A stretch of 64,000 nt of DNA from the NCBI GenBank assembly GCA_947447265.1, contig CANFKC010000005.1, positions 62,001 to 126,000 on the forward strand. The letters run 5' to 3'. Within the stretch, counting starts at the first letter, position 1; each line of letters begins with the position of its first letter. Source of the stretch: Chitinophagaceae bacterium. Lineage in GTDB: Bacteria > Bacteroidota > Bacteroidia > Chitinophagales > Chitinophagaceae. Of the stretch, positions 45,134-54,170 are shown piece by piece. The notes beneath the pieces are model-generated. The model was not told the DNA's origin and searched no databases. It saw only the letters and a list, made by a program, of their open reading frames with translations. Made by a program: the position numbers and the translations under genes.

Positions 45134-47602
45134 ATGTTTGCCGACATCATACTTCCACTTAACCTGCCTCAGCTGCTCACCTATGGTGTTCCGCTGGAGA
45201 TGCAGGACCTTATTATGCCCGGTATGAGGGTGGAAGTAACCTTGGGCAAAAACAAGCAATATTCTGGCGTAGTAGAGCGGTTGCACAACTTTAAACCAGA
45301 GGCTTACCAGGTGAAACCCATCAAGAGTATAATTGATGATGTACCGATAGTTAATGAACAACAGCTCCGCTTCTGGCGCTGGATATGCGCCTACTATATT
45401 GCCGCACCCGGCGAAGTAATGCAGGCAGCCTTGCCCGCCCACCTTAAGCTGATGGGCGAAACCCGTCTGCAATGGATAGCCGACGACCATACCGTATATA
45501 AATGGAGCGGGCCGGCCAATATGATTGTGGATGCCCTGCTTTTAAAGAAAGAAATTACCATTTCAGAAATGCGCAACCTTGTTGGGGTGCGCTACTTTGC
45601 TACTGTACTGAATGAACTGCTGGAACAAGAGGCTATCTGTATTGTCGATTCGCTGGAGCCAACGTATCGTACCCGGAAAGAAAAAGTAGTATTACTGGCA
45701 GAAACTTACCATGAGGAGCCCGCACTGATAGCCCTGTTCGACCAATTGCAACGCGCGCCAAAACAACTGGAACTACTGATGGCGCATACCGAACTTTCTA
45801 TGAAGCGGGGCGTTGTAAAACAAACTGACCTTATAGAAAGAACCGGCGCAAGCAGCGCACAGGTAAAGGCATTGGTTGACAAGGGCGTTTTCGTAATAGA
45901 AGAAAAAGATGTTGACCGCATACCTGCACGCCTGAAGCAAAGCGAAAAGCAGGTGGTTTTCAGCCAACACCAGCAGGAAGCTTACGATGAACTGAATAAG
46001 GGCCTGCAGGAAAAAAGCGTTACGCTCTTGCACGGCGTTACCGGAAGTGGGAAAACACTGCTCTACATCCGTAAAATAAATGAGTACCTGGCCGAAGGCA
46101 AGCAGGCGTTATTCCTGTTACCGGAAATAGCCCTCACCACGCAGTTAGTGGGCAGGCTGCTCGCCTACTTCGGCGATAGCCTGGGCGTATACCACTCGCA
46201 CTTTAGTAATAATGAACGGGTAGAGATATGGGAGAAAGTGCGCAAAGGCCAGTACAAAATTGTGGTTGGGCCACGATCGGCATTATGGCTGCCCTACAGC
46301 AATCTGGGTATTATTATTGTTGATGAAGAGCATGATGGCTCCTACAAACAAAAAGACCCTGCACCCCGCTTTCACGCGCGCGATGCCGCTATTTATCTCG
46401 CCTCGCTTTTTGATGCCAAAGTAATATTAGGCTCTGCCACGCCATCGCTGGAAAGCCTTTATAATGTGCAACAGAACAAATATGGTTATGCGCCCTTAAA
46501 GCACCGCTACCTGGGCGTGAAAATGCCTGCCATAGAGGTAGTCAATGCCAAATCATTGGAGACCGTTAAGAAGCAGGGCAATAAAATGATAACGCCTGAA
46601 CTGGCACTCGCAATTGCAGAAGCGATGGGCAACCACAAGCAAACCATTTTATTTCAGAACAGGAGGGGTTATGCGCCCTTTCAGATATGCCTTACCTGTG
46701 GGTGGGTGCCACAATGCAAAAACTGTGCAGTATCGCTTACCTACCACAAAAGCACTGACAAAATGCATTGCCATTATTGCGGACTTAAAGCCGCAGTGCC
46801 GAGCGCTTGCCCGCAATGCGGGGGCACCAGCCTGGTAAGTAAAAGTTATGGTACTGAAAAAATTGAAGAAGAGGCACAGCTACTCTTCCCCACCGCACGA
46901 ATAGCGCGCATGGATGTGGACAGTATGCGCGGCAAGAACAGCATGGCTACCCTGCTGGAACTGCTGGACAAAAATAAAATAGACATACTGGTAGGCACGC
47001 AAATGGTGGTTAAGGGACTCGACTTTGCCTCTGTATCGCTGGTAGGGGTGCTGAGCGCTGACAGCCTGCTGAGTTTCCCGGATTTCAGGGTGAATGAGCG
47101 GGCGTTTCAGCTGATGGAGCAGGTGAGCGGCAGGGCAGGCAGAGCTGACGGCGAAGGCAAGGTAATTATACAGGCATATAACACCCAGCACCCTGTTTTA
47201 CAATGGGTGAAAGACCATGATGTAGCCACCTTTTATCGTAACGAGATCAAGTACCGTGAACATTTTGCATACCCACCTTACAGCCGGTTGATAAAAATCA
47301 TTTTCAAGCACGAAAATGAGGCCAAAGTGCTTGCAGCAGCCAACCATATGGCAGCAGCTATTTCGGTGTTCTCCACTTCAAAGCTTAACGACCAGGCCGT
47401 AAATATTGTAATGCAGGGCCCTGCCCCCGCGCTGGTATCGCGCATACGCAACCAATACATACAAGAGATATGGCTAAAGTGCCCACGCGACAACAAGATA
47501 CTAGACACCATAAAAACCTGGCTCAGAGCCCAAAAACAACATACGCTTGCCATTAAAACCCACAGCAGCGTACAGCTTATTTTTGATGTAGACCCTGTTT
47601 AA
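45134..47602 (+). CDS. priA: Primosomal protein N' (replication restart helicase PriA)
   Basis: 822-residue superfamily 2 helicase that rebuilds the replisome at stalled forks. The N-terminal 3'-end-binding domain starts at FADIILPLNLPQLLTYGVP. Helicase motif I is GVTGSGKT (301-308) and motif II is DEEHD (399-403). The zinc-binding region has the eight cysteines of the family (CLTCGW, CKNC, CHYCG, CPQCGG, about 520-560). MVVKGLDFASV and QVSGRAGR form motifs V and VI. The length is near the Bacteroidota norm, longer than E. coli PriA (732). Confidence 0.96.
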   Translation: MFADIILPLNLPQLLTYGVPLEMQDLIMPGMRVEVTLGKNKQYSGVVERLHNFKPEAYQVKPIKSIIDDVPIVNEQQLRFWRWICAYYIAAPGEVMQAALPAHLKLMGETRLQWIADDHTVYKWSGPANMIVDALLLKKEITISEMRNLVGVRYFATVLNELLEQEAICIVDSLEPTYRTRKEKVVLLAETYHEEPALIALFDQLQRAPKQLELLMAHTELSMKRGVVKQTDLIERTGASSAQVKALVDKGVFVIEEKDVDRIPARLKQSEKQVVFSQHQQEAYDELNKGLQEKSVTLLHGVTGSGKTLLYIRKINEYLAEGKQALFLLPEIALTTQLVGRLLAYFGDSLGVYHSHFSNNERVEIWEKVRKGQYKIVVGPRSALWLPYSNLGIIIVDEEHDGSYKQKDPAPRFHARDAAIYLASLFDAKVILGSATPSLESLYNVQQNKYGYAPLKHRYLGVKMPAIEVVNAKSLETVKKQGNKMITPELALAIAEAMGNHKQTILFQNRRGYAPFQICLTCGWVPQCKNCAVSLTYHKSTDKMHCHYCGLKAAVPSACPQCGGTSLVSKSYGTEKIEEEAQLLFPTARIARMDVDSMRGKNSMATLLELLDKNKIDILVGTQMVVKGLDFASVSLVGVLSADSLLSFPDFRVNERAFQLMEQVSGRAGRADGEGKVIIQAYNTQHPVLQWVKDHDVATFYRNEIKYREHFAYPPYSRLIKIIFKHENEAKVLAAANHMAAAISVFSTSKLNDQAVNIVMQGPAPALVSRIRNQYIQEIWLKCPRDNKILDTIKTWLRAQKQHTLAIKTHSSVQLIFDVDPV

Positions 47603-47779
47603 ATAATGGTGAATTCTAAATGGTGAATGGTGAATTGGCGCTTAGTGCAAAGTGGGTGGGGATTTGTTGGATTAATTGAAAAGTTACATTTTACTGAATG
47701 TTCTTACAAAGTAGGTAAACCTAGGGCGAACAAGTGTTTGTGACGAAAATCTTATTTATCCGTAATTTCACTAACAGAT

Positions 47780-49102
47780 ATGCGCAAACCTACCCGGCTT
47801 ATACTTGCACTTGTTCTAATTTTGTTGCACCCATTTTGCTCCATGGGGCAATTCGAACATCCTGCGCCGATCTGCAGATACCTGGATATACCTGTTTCGC
47901 TGGTAACCGGCCAGCCTTACATATTTAAGAACGACGATGAGGCTACTATAAAAGCGCAGCACATAAAAAATATCAAGGTCATGCTGCCCAGGCAGGCCGA
48001 TATGCCCGATTCGCTTCCCAGCTTTACGGCAGGCATTGTGCGCTGTACCAAAGATGGAGAAAAACTGGTTTTCTGGTCCGATCATTACAGGTTAAAAGAT
48101 CCCGATAGTATTGAGTATGATGCCAATGGGCACTTAATTTACTATGAGTACATCAATAAATTTGAGGTAGGCTGCGGAAATACTGCCCATACCAGTTTCA
48201 TAAGTTCGGGTATTACAAACTCATATAAAAGCGACAAACTACAGCAGTCTGTGATAACGTCTACCCGGGACGAGATAACTCATAACAAGGCTGCAGGTAT
48301 AGCACCGCTGGCGCGACCACGTACGGTACAAAATTACTATTATGACAACCGGGGTTTGAAGATACTAGAGAAATCTTTTTCTGTAAATGCTATGTTCACT
48401 GATTCATTCCAGCAGCATAGCTCTATACAGTACGCCTACGACGCTGCAGGAAGAATCAGGTGGCAGCTCATTTTGAATGAAGGAGATGATAGCATTCCTG
48501 CGGCCACGCTGAAGAGAGCCGGAGAACGGATAGATGGCATGTATCTGCGCTATAGTATGTATGACTATACCGATTCGTTCCTGGCGCTAGATCGTGCAAA
48601 AATGCCTAAAACAGCAAGTGTGCGCCAAAGGCAACAATTGCAACAAACGATAGACAGCAACACAAAGAAAGAGCAAAGTATACTGGATAGTATTCAAACA
48701 CATGCATCAGACTGGGTATTCTGCAGTTACAATAAAGCCGGAAAAATCATTAAACGTGCCCGCATCCTTAAGTACAGCATTCCCCAAACTGTGGAGATAG
48801 ATTCCTTCATTTACGATAAACAAAACAGGCTGGTTTGCTGGCGGACCTCTAACCTTTTGGAGCACCTGAAAGAATGGCGGTTTACCTACAATACCAAAGC
48901 ACAGGTAGTCCGCTGCGCATTTACCGAATTCAACGGTAATGGCTTCTTCAAGCCCGTAAAAGGCATTTTACATAGGCAGGACAGGATGTATACACTGACT
49001 TATTCAGCAGAAAACAGGGTAAGTTCCGTAGTGGACGCAACGCCTTATAATAATCATGTCCCTGCCAGTAAGCCGTATATGGTGCAATATGATTTATATT
49101 AA
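47780..49102 (+). CDS. Secreted protein with YD-repeat-like segments
   Basis: 440 residues, signal peptide ending near CSMGQ (residue 24). The body contains several tyrosine-rich repeats like those of RHS/YD proteins: YYYDNRGLKILE, YAYDAAGRIRWQ, YNKAGKIIKRA, IYDKQNRLVCW, TYNTKAQVVRC and TYSAENRVSSV. There is no RHS core shell, toxin domain or T9SS sorting domain, so this is probably a periplasmic or outer-membrane-associated beta protein. I do not recognise a named family. The upstream gap holds short repeats of AATGGTGAATTGG type. Confidence 0.6.
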   Translation: MRKPTRLILALVLILLHPFCSMGQFEHPAPICRYLDIPVSLVTGQPYIFKNDDEATIKAQHIKNIKVMLPRQADMPDSLPSFTAGIVRCTKDGEKLVFWSDHYRLKDPDSIEYDANGHLIYYEYINKFEVGCGNTAHTSFISSGITNSYKSDKLQQSVITSTRDEITHNKAAGIAPLARPRTVQNYYYDNRGLKILEKSFSVNAMFTDSFQQHSSIQYAYDAAGRIRWQLILNEGDDSIPAATLKRAGERIDGMYLRYSMYDYTDSFLALDRAKMPKTASVRQRQQLQQTIDSNTKKEQSILDSIQTHASDWVFCSYNKAGKIIKRARILKYSIPQTVEIDSFIYDKQNRLVCWRTSNLLEHLKEWRFTYNTKAQVVRCAFTEFNGNGFFKPVKGILHRQDRMYTLTYSAENRVSSVVDATPYNNHVPASKPYMVQYDLY

Positions 49103-49147
49103 GCGAGCCCTAACACAATAATACCGGGCAGCTACCGTTATATGTTA

Positions 49148-49155
49148 TATTTTTG
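49148..49155 (+). promoter_or_regulatory. -7 promoter box before the NHL-repeat gene
   Basis: TATTTTTG is an exact TAnnTTTG match; a start near 49162 gives a leader of about 43 nt before the ATG at 49205. Confidence 0.45.
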
Positions 49156-49204
49156 TCTCCATAGCAGATAGCCCCGCCTGCTCAGTCATCTTAAAACTTT
49201 TGGT

Positions 49205-50560
49205 ATGAAGGTTCTAACAAAGCATTTACTATTGCTCGCTATGGCATCGTCAGCATTTACGCTGCAGGCGCAAACTATAAGCACATTTGCGGGCAGTATG
49301 GCGAAAGGTGCCGGGTATAATGGCGATGGCGGACAAGCAAATGCCGCACAGCTCAATAAGCCGTCATCTATAGCGCTTGATAAAGCTGGCAATGTTTACA
49401 TCACCGATTTTCAGAATAATGTAGTGCGAAAGGTTAATGCGGAAGGTGTAATTACCACTATTGCCGGTAATGGTACCGAAGGTTATAGCGGAGATGGTTA
49501 TAAAGCCACTGCGGCGCAATTGCACGGCCCATGGGGCATAGCGGTTGATGAAGCAGGGAATGTATATTTTTCTGACAAAGAGAACCATGCCATACGCAAG
49601 GTAAACACAGCCGGCATCATTACTACAATTGCCGGAAAAGGAAAGGCGGGCTATAGCGGCGATAAAGGCCTCGCTACTGCTGCGATGCTCGATCATCCGC
49701 TGGGCCTGGCTATTGATAAAGCAGGCAATATTTATATCGCTGACAATTCCAACACAGCAGTGCGTAAAATAAATACTGCGGGTATCATTACCACTTTTGC
49801 TGGCAGCTTTTCGACAGGCTACTCGGGTGATGGCGGCCTCGCAACCAACGCCAAATTTAAGAACATACGTTATGTGGCCTGCGATGGCATTGGCAATGTG
49901 TATATAAGCGATACCTGGAACTCCGTAATACGCAAAGTGGATGCCGCAGGGTATATAAGCACCGTTGCCGGAAACCATACTTCCAAATACTCGGGAGACG
50001 GTGGCGCTGCCACCAATGCAGGCATTTACTTCCCGGTAGGTATTACAGCAACCGATGACGGCACTTTATTTATTGCCGACAATCATAATCACGTTATTCG
50101 GAAAGTTGATAAAGACGGCATTATTACAACGGTTGCCGGCAATGGAACAAAGGGATACAGTGGTGATAACGGACCTGCTACAACGGCGCAGCTAACCAAC
50201 CCTACCAGCATAGTTGCAGCCCCCGATGGCCGGCTGCTGATTGCGGAATTCGCACACAATATTATCAGGCAGGTGAACGTACCGGCACAGGTTAAAAGCA
50301 TGAGCGAAGCGGATGGCACCCGGTTAAATGTATACCCGAATCCTTCTCACGGGGCCTTCAGCGTGCAGTTACCCGAGTATAAAACCCCAGCCAGCATAAG
50401 TGTGGCCGACATAACCGGCCGCGTTATTGAAACACGCATGATGGAAAAGAACAGCACACAGGTTGTTTCATTCAACCTCATAAACGTTGCTGCCGGCAAC
50501 TATATTGTTAAGGTGGTAGTAGATGGCAATACTAATACTGCAAAAGTGGTTATTGAATAG
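49205..50560 (+). CDS. NHL-repeat protein with T9SS sorting domain
   Basis: 451 residues: signal peptide to about residue 22 (TLQAQ), then six NHL-type repeats of about 55 residues, each with the pattern GYSGDGG.AT.A.L..P.GIA.D..GN.YI.D..N..IRKV, forming a six-bladed propeller (about 25-365). A C-terminal type A sorting domain (LNVYPNPSHGAFSVQLP, then AAGNYIVKV) marks export through T9SS. Such propellers bind proteins or glycans; the partner is unknown. It has its own promoter box and a bidirectional terminator shared with the convergent regulator gene. Confidence 0.88.
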   Translation: MKVLTKHLLLLAMASSAFTLQAQTISTFAGSMAKGAGYNGDGGQANAAQLNKPSSIALDKAGNVYITDFQNNVVRKVNAEGVITTIAGNGTEGYSGDGYKATAAQLHGPWGIAVDEAGNVYFSDKENHAIRKVNTAGIITTIAGKGKAGYSGDKGLATAAMLDHPLGLAIDKAGNIYIADNSNTAVRKINTAGIITTFAGSFSTGYSGDGGLATNAKFKNIRYVACDGIGNVYISDTWNSVIRKVDAAGYISTVAGNHTSKYSGDGGAATNAGIYFPVGITATDDGTLFIADNHNHVIRKVDKDGIITTVAGNGTKGYSGDNGPATTAQLTNPTSIVAAPDGRLLIAEFAHNIIRQVNVPAQVKSMSEADGTRLNVYPNPSHGAFSVQLPEYKTPASISVADITGRVIETRMMEKNSTQVVSFNLINVAAGNYIVKVVVDGNTNTAKVVIE

Positions 50561-50609
50561 GATTGTACTCCCGCAATTTTATCAAACGAACAAAAACCTA
50601 TTGAATAAT

Positions 50610-50646
50610 AAAATCCCCTTCTGGTGCTTAACCAAAAGGGGATTTT
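50610..50646. terminator. Bidirectional intrinsic terminator
   Basis: AAAATCCCCTT.TGGT (50610-50625) and ACCA.AAGGGGATTTT (50631-50646) form a 16-bp stem with one mismatch and a 5-base loop. It sits between the convergent NHL gene and the NtrC-like gene and has A/T flanks suited to both. Confidence 0.85.
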
Positions 50647-50671
50647 CTATTACTATCGATTTCAAAAATGG

Positions 50672-51835
50672 TTATCGCATAACAATGTAGGTTTCTACAT
50701 CCTTCCGGGTAATTGATTTGCCAGACAGAATGATGAGGCGCTCTACTACGTTGCGCAATTCTCGAATGTTACCGGTCCAGTTATATTCCTGCAGGGCGTT
50801 TATGGCGTCTTGCTCTATTTCTTTTTCGGGCTGCTTGTAATCTTCTGAAAGTTCTTTTAAGAAGTGTTGTATCAGTAGCGGAATATCGTCCCTGCGGTTA
50901 TTGAGCGATGGTACCTGTATCAGTATAACGCTCAGGCGGTGATATAAATCGAGCCTGAATTTTTTGGCTTCCACTTCTTCCAGCAAATTTTTGTTGGTAG
51001 CTGCAATAACCCTTACATCTACTTTTATTTCTTTTTCGCCACCTACGCGCGTAATTTTTCCTTCCTGCAATGCACGCAACATTTTAGCCTGTGCATCGTG
51101 GCTCATGTCACCTATTTCATCGAGAAACAATGTGCCGCCACTGGCTTGTTCAAACTTACCCAGCCTTTGTTTTATGGCCGATGTAAAAGAGCCCTTTTCA
51201 TGGCCGAATAATTCACTTTCTATAAGTTCTGATGGTATTGCTGCGCAGTTCACTTCAATCATTGGGCCTGCGGCACGTGCGCTGAGCTCATGTATGCGCC
51301 TTGCCACCAGTTCTTTACCTACGCCATTCTCTCCGGTAATCAGTACACGGGCATCGGTAGGCGCTACCTTTTCAATAGTTTCCTTAATACGCGCCATGCC
51401 TTCGCTCTCGCCTATCATCTCGCTACCCTTAGATATTTTTTTGCGAAGTTGCTTTGTTTCTGCCACCAGCGATTTCTTATCCATTGCATTGCGCAATGTT
51501 ATGAGCAAGCGGTTAAGATCGGGCGGCTTCGAAATGTAGTCGAAAGCACCCTTCCTTACTGCATCAACAGCCGTTTCAATATTACCATGACCAGATATCA
51601 CTATGAAAGGGGTATCAGGCTTTTCGCTCCTGGCAAATTGCAATACTTCAATACCATCTTTTTTAGGCATTTTAATATCGCACAGTATGCAATCGTAATT
51701 ATTGTCTTTTATCTTTTTTATACCTTCTTCACCATCTGCTGCTTCATCAACAACAAAGCCTTCGAAAGTGAGTATTTCGCTCAGTGCTTTCCTAATCGCC
51801 CTTTCATCGTCTATAACAAGTATGTTCTGCGCCAT
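50672..51835 (-). CDS. NtrC-like response regulator lacking the C-terminal DNA-binding domain
   Basis: 387 residues: receiver domain (1-115, phospho-acceptor D53 in CDIKMP), linker, and AAA+ sigma-54-activator-type domain with Walker A GENGVGKE (168-175) and Walker B LFLDEIGD (236-243). Two things differ from classic NtrC. The sigma-54 contact loop GAFTGA reads GSFTSA (215-220), and the protein ends soon after the AAA+ lid (VETYIVMR) with no Fis-type helix-turn-helix. It may therefore act without its own DNA binding or through another partner. No kinase gene is adjacent. A 22-base palindrome lies 47 bases upstream. Confidence 0.88.
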   Translation of the reverse strand: MAQNILVIDDERAIRKALSEILTFEGFVVDEAADGEEGIKKIKDNNYDCILCDIKMPKKDGIEVLQFARSEKPDTPFIVISGHGNIETAVDAVRKGAFDYISKPPDLNRLLITLRNAMDKKSLVAETKQLRKKISKGSEMIGESEGMARIKETIEKVAPTDARVLITGENGVGKELVARRIHELSARAAGPMIEVNCAAIPSELIESELFGHEKGSFTSAIKQRLGKFEQASGGTLFLDEIGDMSHDAQAKMLRALQEGKITRVGGEKEIKVDVRVIAATNKNLLEEVEAKKFRLDLYHRLSVILIQVPSLNNRRDDIPLLIQHFLKELSEDYKQPEKEIEQDAINALQEYNWTGNIRELRNVVERLIILSGKSITRKDVETYIVMR

Positions 51836-51881
51836 ATGATCTCAGATAGTTTGTTTTTCCGGCCATTACTTAATAACCGCT

Positions 51882-51903
51882 ATGCTATATAGTACTATAG
51901 CAT
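51882..51903. promoter_or_regulatory. Palindrome upstream of the NtrC-like gene
   Basis: ATGCTATA (51882-51889) and TATAGCAT (51896-51903) are perfect inverted repeats around TAGTAC. The position, 47 bases upstream of the regulator start, suits an operator, though it could be chance in an AT-rich gap. Confidence 0.35.
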
Positions 51904-52038
51904 TTTCTGTGCCGAAATTAGTGATTTATTATTTTCAGGAAAGGAAAAAGAAAATTACAAGAATGGAAACCGGACAAACATTACAGGCAGCAAAGCCTTA
52001 TCCATCTGCTGTAATAAAGCTATGCTTACTTACAAATA

Positions 52039-52066
52039 CACCCAACATACCTGGGTATGTTGGGTG
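52039..52066 (-). terminator. Hairpin downstream of the single-domain response regulator
   Basis: CACCCAACATAC (52039-52050) and GTATGTTGGGTG (52055-52066) form a perfect 12-bp stem with a CTGG tetraloop, 25 bases after the stop codon of the minus-strand gene. The T-run after it on that strand is weak (TATTTGT). Confidence 0.6.
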
Positions 52067-52091
52067 CAGTAGTTATAGACAAAAAAATATC

Positions 52092-52544
52092 TTATTTAGG
52101 ATTGGTAAGCACCAAAATAGTTTCCTTGGTAATAGGCTTAGCCAGATAATTAACGATGTTTTTGTTAGAATGCGCCTTTTCAATATCCCTGTCATCAACC
52201 GATGAAGAAAGTATGTAAACTTTGATGGCACTTTTAACGGAGTTATTCAGGCATTCGTATTTTTCCAGGAATTCCCAGCCATTCATTATAGGCATATTGA
52301 TATCGAGGAAAAGCACGGTTTCCTTTTCATCACCAGCAAGTTTTGAATACTGCTCATCGATGAACTGCAATCCCTGTTGAGGATCAGTGAAAGTCATCAC
52401 TTGCACTGTTCCCAATGCCTTTTTGATAGTTAGCCGACAAATCGTATTGTTCAGCGGATCATCGTCAATCACTATAAAACGGGCGGAACTATCCATATCT
52501 TTTACACTCAATGAGTTTTCTAGTTTTGTTAATAGCTGGTTCAA
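52092..52544 (-). CDS. Single-domain response regulator (CheY-like)
   Basis: 150 residues, only a receiver domain with an N-terminal extension of about 20 residues; an ATG at 52496 (MDSSARFIVIDDD) would give a shorter form. Key residues: acidic IDDD at the first strand (26-29), phospho-acceptor Asp in LFLDINMP, the Ser in ILSSS and Lys in LAKP. Without an output domain it probably relays phosphate or acts by protein contact, as in CheY/Spo0F types. A promoter with both -33 and -7 boxes lies 93-125 bases upstream. Confidence 0.88.
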   Translation of the reverse strand: MNQLLTKLENSLSVKDMDSSARFIVIDDDPLNNTICRLTIKKALGTVQVMTFTDPQQGLQFIDEQYSKLAGDEKETVLFLDINMPIMNGWEFLEKYECLNNSVKSAIKVYILSSSVDDRDIEKAHSNKNIVNYLAKPITKETILVLTNPK

Positions 52545-52636
52545 AGCGAATAATTATAAAATTAAGGTACAAATTCCGAAAAATTAAGGTACCATCCAAA
52601 TGAATCTTGTATAAAAATATTTACAATTATAAAGCA

Positions 52637-52669
52637 CAAATATAATACAATTTCACGCAAAACAACAAA
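52637..52669 (-). promoter_or_regulatory. Canonical promoter of the response-regulator gene
   Basis: On the minus strand TTTG (52669-52666) is followed after 21 bases by TATATTTG (52644-52637), both exact matches. A start near 52630 gives a leader of about 86 nt. Confidence 0.6.
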
Positions 52670-52696
52670 CTACTTTTCATTAACACATATCGTCAT

Positions 52697-53674
52697 TCAC
52701 AAATTAAGAAAGTAATTCAGCTCGTTTTTCAAATCAAGGTGGGGGTGGCTTTTCATGATTTGCTGCGCCTTTTCCGCATTACTTTTCATGAAATTTTTGT
52801 GAGCTTCCGTTTGCGGAAAGCGCGGCCTGTGGCGATGTGCAGTAGCTATCTCGTTTACCTGTTCCATCGTTTTGTAACTATCCGGATGTATGCACGCTTC
52901 TGAAAACTGCTCCCATACATAGCTTGTGGCCAAGAAGTTAGGGTGCACAAAATCAATATCGTAAAACCGATAATCCCGTAAAATATCAATGAGAACTTCA
53001 TAAGCCGGGAAATAATGTACCTGGTCAAAATGGCAACACAATTGGTGCACAGCTTCAATAAGACGTGCTTTGCTGCGGTTATTTTCTACTACACCATCGC
53101 GTATATGCCGCACCGGGCTTATGGTAAATAGTACCTTTGCCGCCGGGTTAATCGCATTTAATTTACCAATAGTATTTCGAAGTGCGTCCAGTATGGCATC
53201 AATTGAGAGTAAGCGTTTTTCAAACCACTGTGATGGTGCCCTGTGGTTATTCGCGACGGGCTTGCCACTGTCTTTCAGATAGTACTGAAATGCTGACCCC
53301 AGTGTAACAATAACCCATTTGGCTTCCTTTATGCTCGCAGCCGCCCTGCGCTGCGATTCGTTTATCTTCTCAAGTGCCGCATCGGCGTCAATATCTGAAA
53401 AGCGGGTGTGATGGTCCCAGCTATTCCATAGCTCATTCAGGTAAAACAGGTCATCTTTATCATATTCGCGGCCTTCCATATAGCTATCAAGGCTATCGGC
53501 CACACTCAACGGATTAAATAAAATGCCGTTGGGATTTGATACAACATTAAACTTGAACTGTTGCAACCTATCGGAAATATGCTCAGTAAAACACGACCCG
53601 GTAAGCAGCAATTTATCTTGGTAAGTTATGGGCTGCTTAAGCGGTGGAATATCTAGTTTTAATGATAACTGCAT
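52697..53674 (-). CDS. GSCFA domain protein
   Basis: 325 residues. The family-naming motif is present as TGSCFTEHISDRL (26-38), followed by NPNGILFNPLSVADSLDSY and WDHHTRFSD (about 90-98). A C-terminal VHPNFLATSYVWEQF supports an SGNH/GDSL-type alpha/beta fold; GSCFA proteins are thought to be related to such esterases but lack an assigned substrate. No signal peptide is visible, so it is probably cytoplasmic. An exact -7 box (53679-53686, minus strand) abuts the start codon, so the transcript may have almost no leader. Confidence 0.9.
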   Translation of the reverse strand: MQLSLKLDIPPLKQPITYQDKLLLTGSCFTEHISDRLQQFKFNVVSNPNGILFNPLSVADSLDSYMEGREYDKDDLFYLNELWNSWDHHTRFSDIDADAALEKINESQRRAAASIKEAKWVIVTLGSAFQYYLKDSGKPVANNHRAPSQWFEKRLLSIDAILDALRNTIGKLNAINPAAKVLFTISPVRHIRDGVVENNRSKARLIEAVHQLCCHFDQVHYFPAYEVLIDILRDYRFYDIDFVHPNFLATSYVWEQFSEACIHPDSYKTMEQVNEIATAHRHRPRFPQTEAHKNFMKSNAEKAQQIMKSHPHLDLKNELNYFLNL

Positions 53675-53734
53675 GCCACAAAGATAATTAGCGCAGTGCA
53701 GAAAGCGTGCAGTGCTGTAAGCAGGCCACTAGCC

Positions 53735-54169
53735 TTACCTGCCCTCTTTCCTAAACCGGTTTACAAAAACGAACCCGGCAGTCCAGGCCAGGCAGGCAAA
53801 CACCAGGATGAGCATTATACTTACGGGGAACCAAAACTCAGACACTGAATACAATTTCGCTTTTGCAACATTCGCCGGGTCGTAGGCGACCTGAACAGGC
53901 ATACCCCTCGTATAAATGCTAAACGACATTACTTCTTCCTGCGCAAGCGTATGCAGGCTACCTGTATCCCCTTCATGCACAGCATCTCGAAAAGTAATTA
54001 CGGGATAGCTGATAGTGTTGGTCAGTGGGCCTTTGGGCGTGTTGATAACCTCTTCTTTAGTAGCAATGGACTCTACAATACCCGGTACAATTGTAAGGGG
54101 TAGAAACATAAAGCACTTTACCAGGAAGTAAATGCCGAAAATAGCGATGTTGCCTAAAAATATTCGCAT
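53735..54169 (-). CDS. DUF3592-like membrane protein
   Basis: 144 residues with two membrane helices (about 8-30 and 115-135) around a beta-rich loop containing ISYPVITFRDA and PVQVAYDPANVAKAKLYS, the pattern of DUF3592 proteins. Function unknown. The cyclase gene stops 1 base before its start region, so the two form an operon. Confidence 0.7.
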   Translation of the reverse strand: MRIFLGNIAIFGIYFLVKCFMFLPLTIVPGIVESIATKEEVINTPKGPLTNTISYPVITFRDAVHEGDTGSLHTLAQEEVMSFSIYTRGMPVQVAYDPANVAKAKLYSVSEFWFPVSIMLILVFACLAWTAGFVFVNRFRKEGR

Positions 54170-54170
54170 A

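Noticed and set aside
45083-45490. N-terminal extension of the sulfotransferase-like paralog 3 frame
   Set aside because: It overlaps priA on the other strand and has no family resemblance; the signal peptide and family start lie at 45082.
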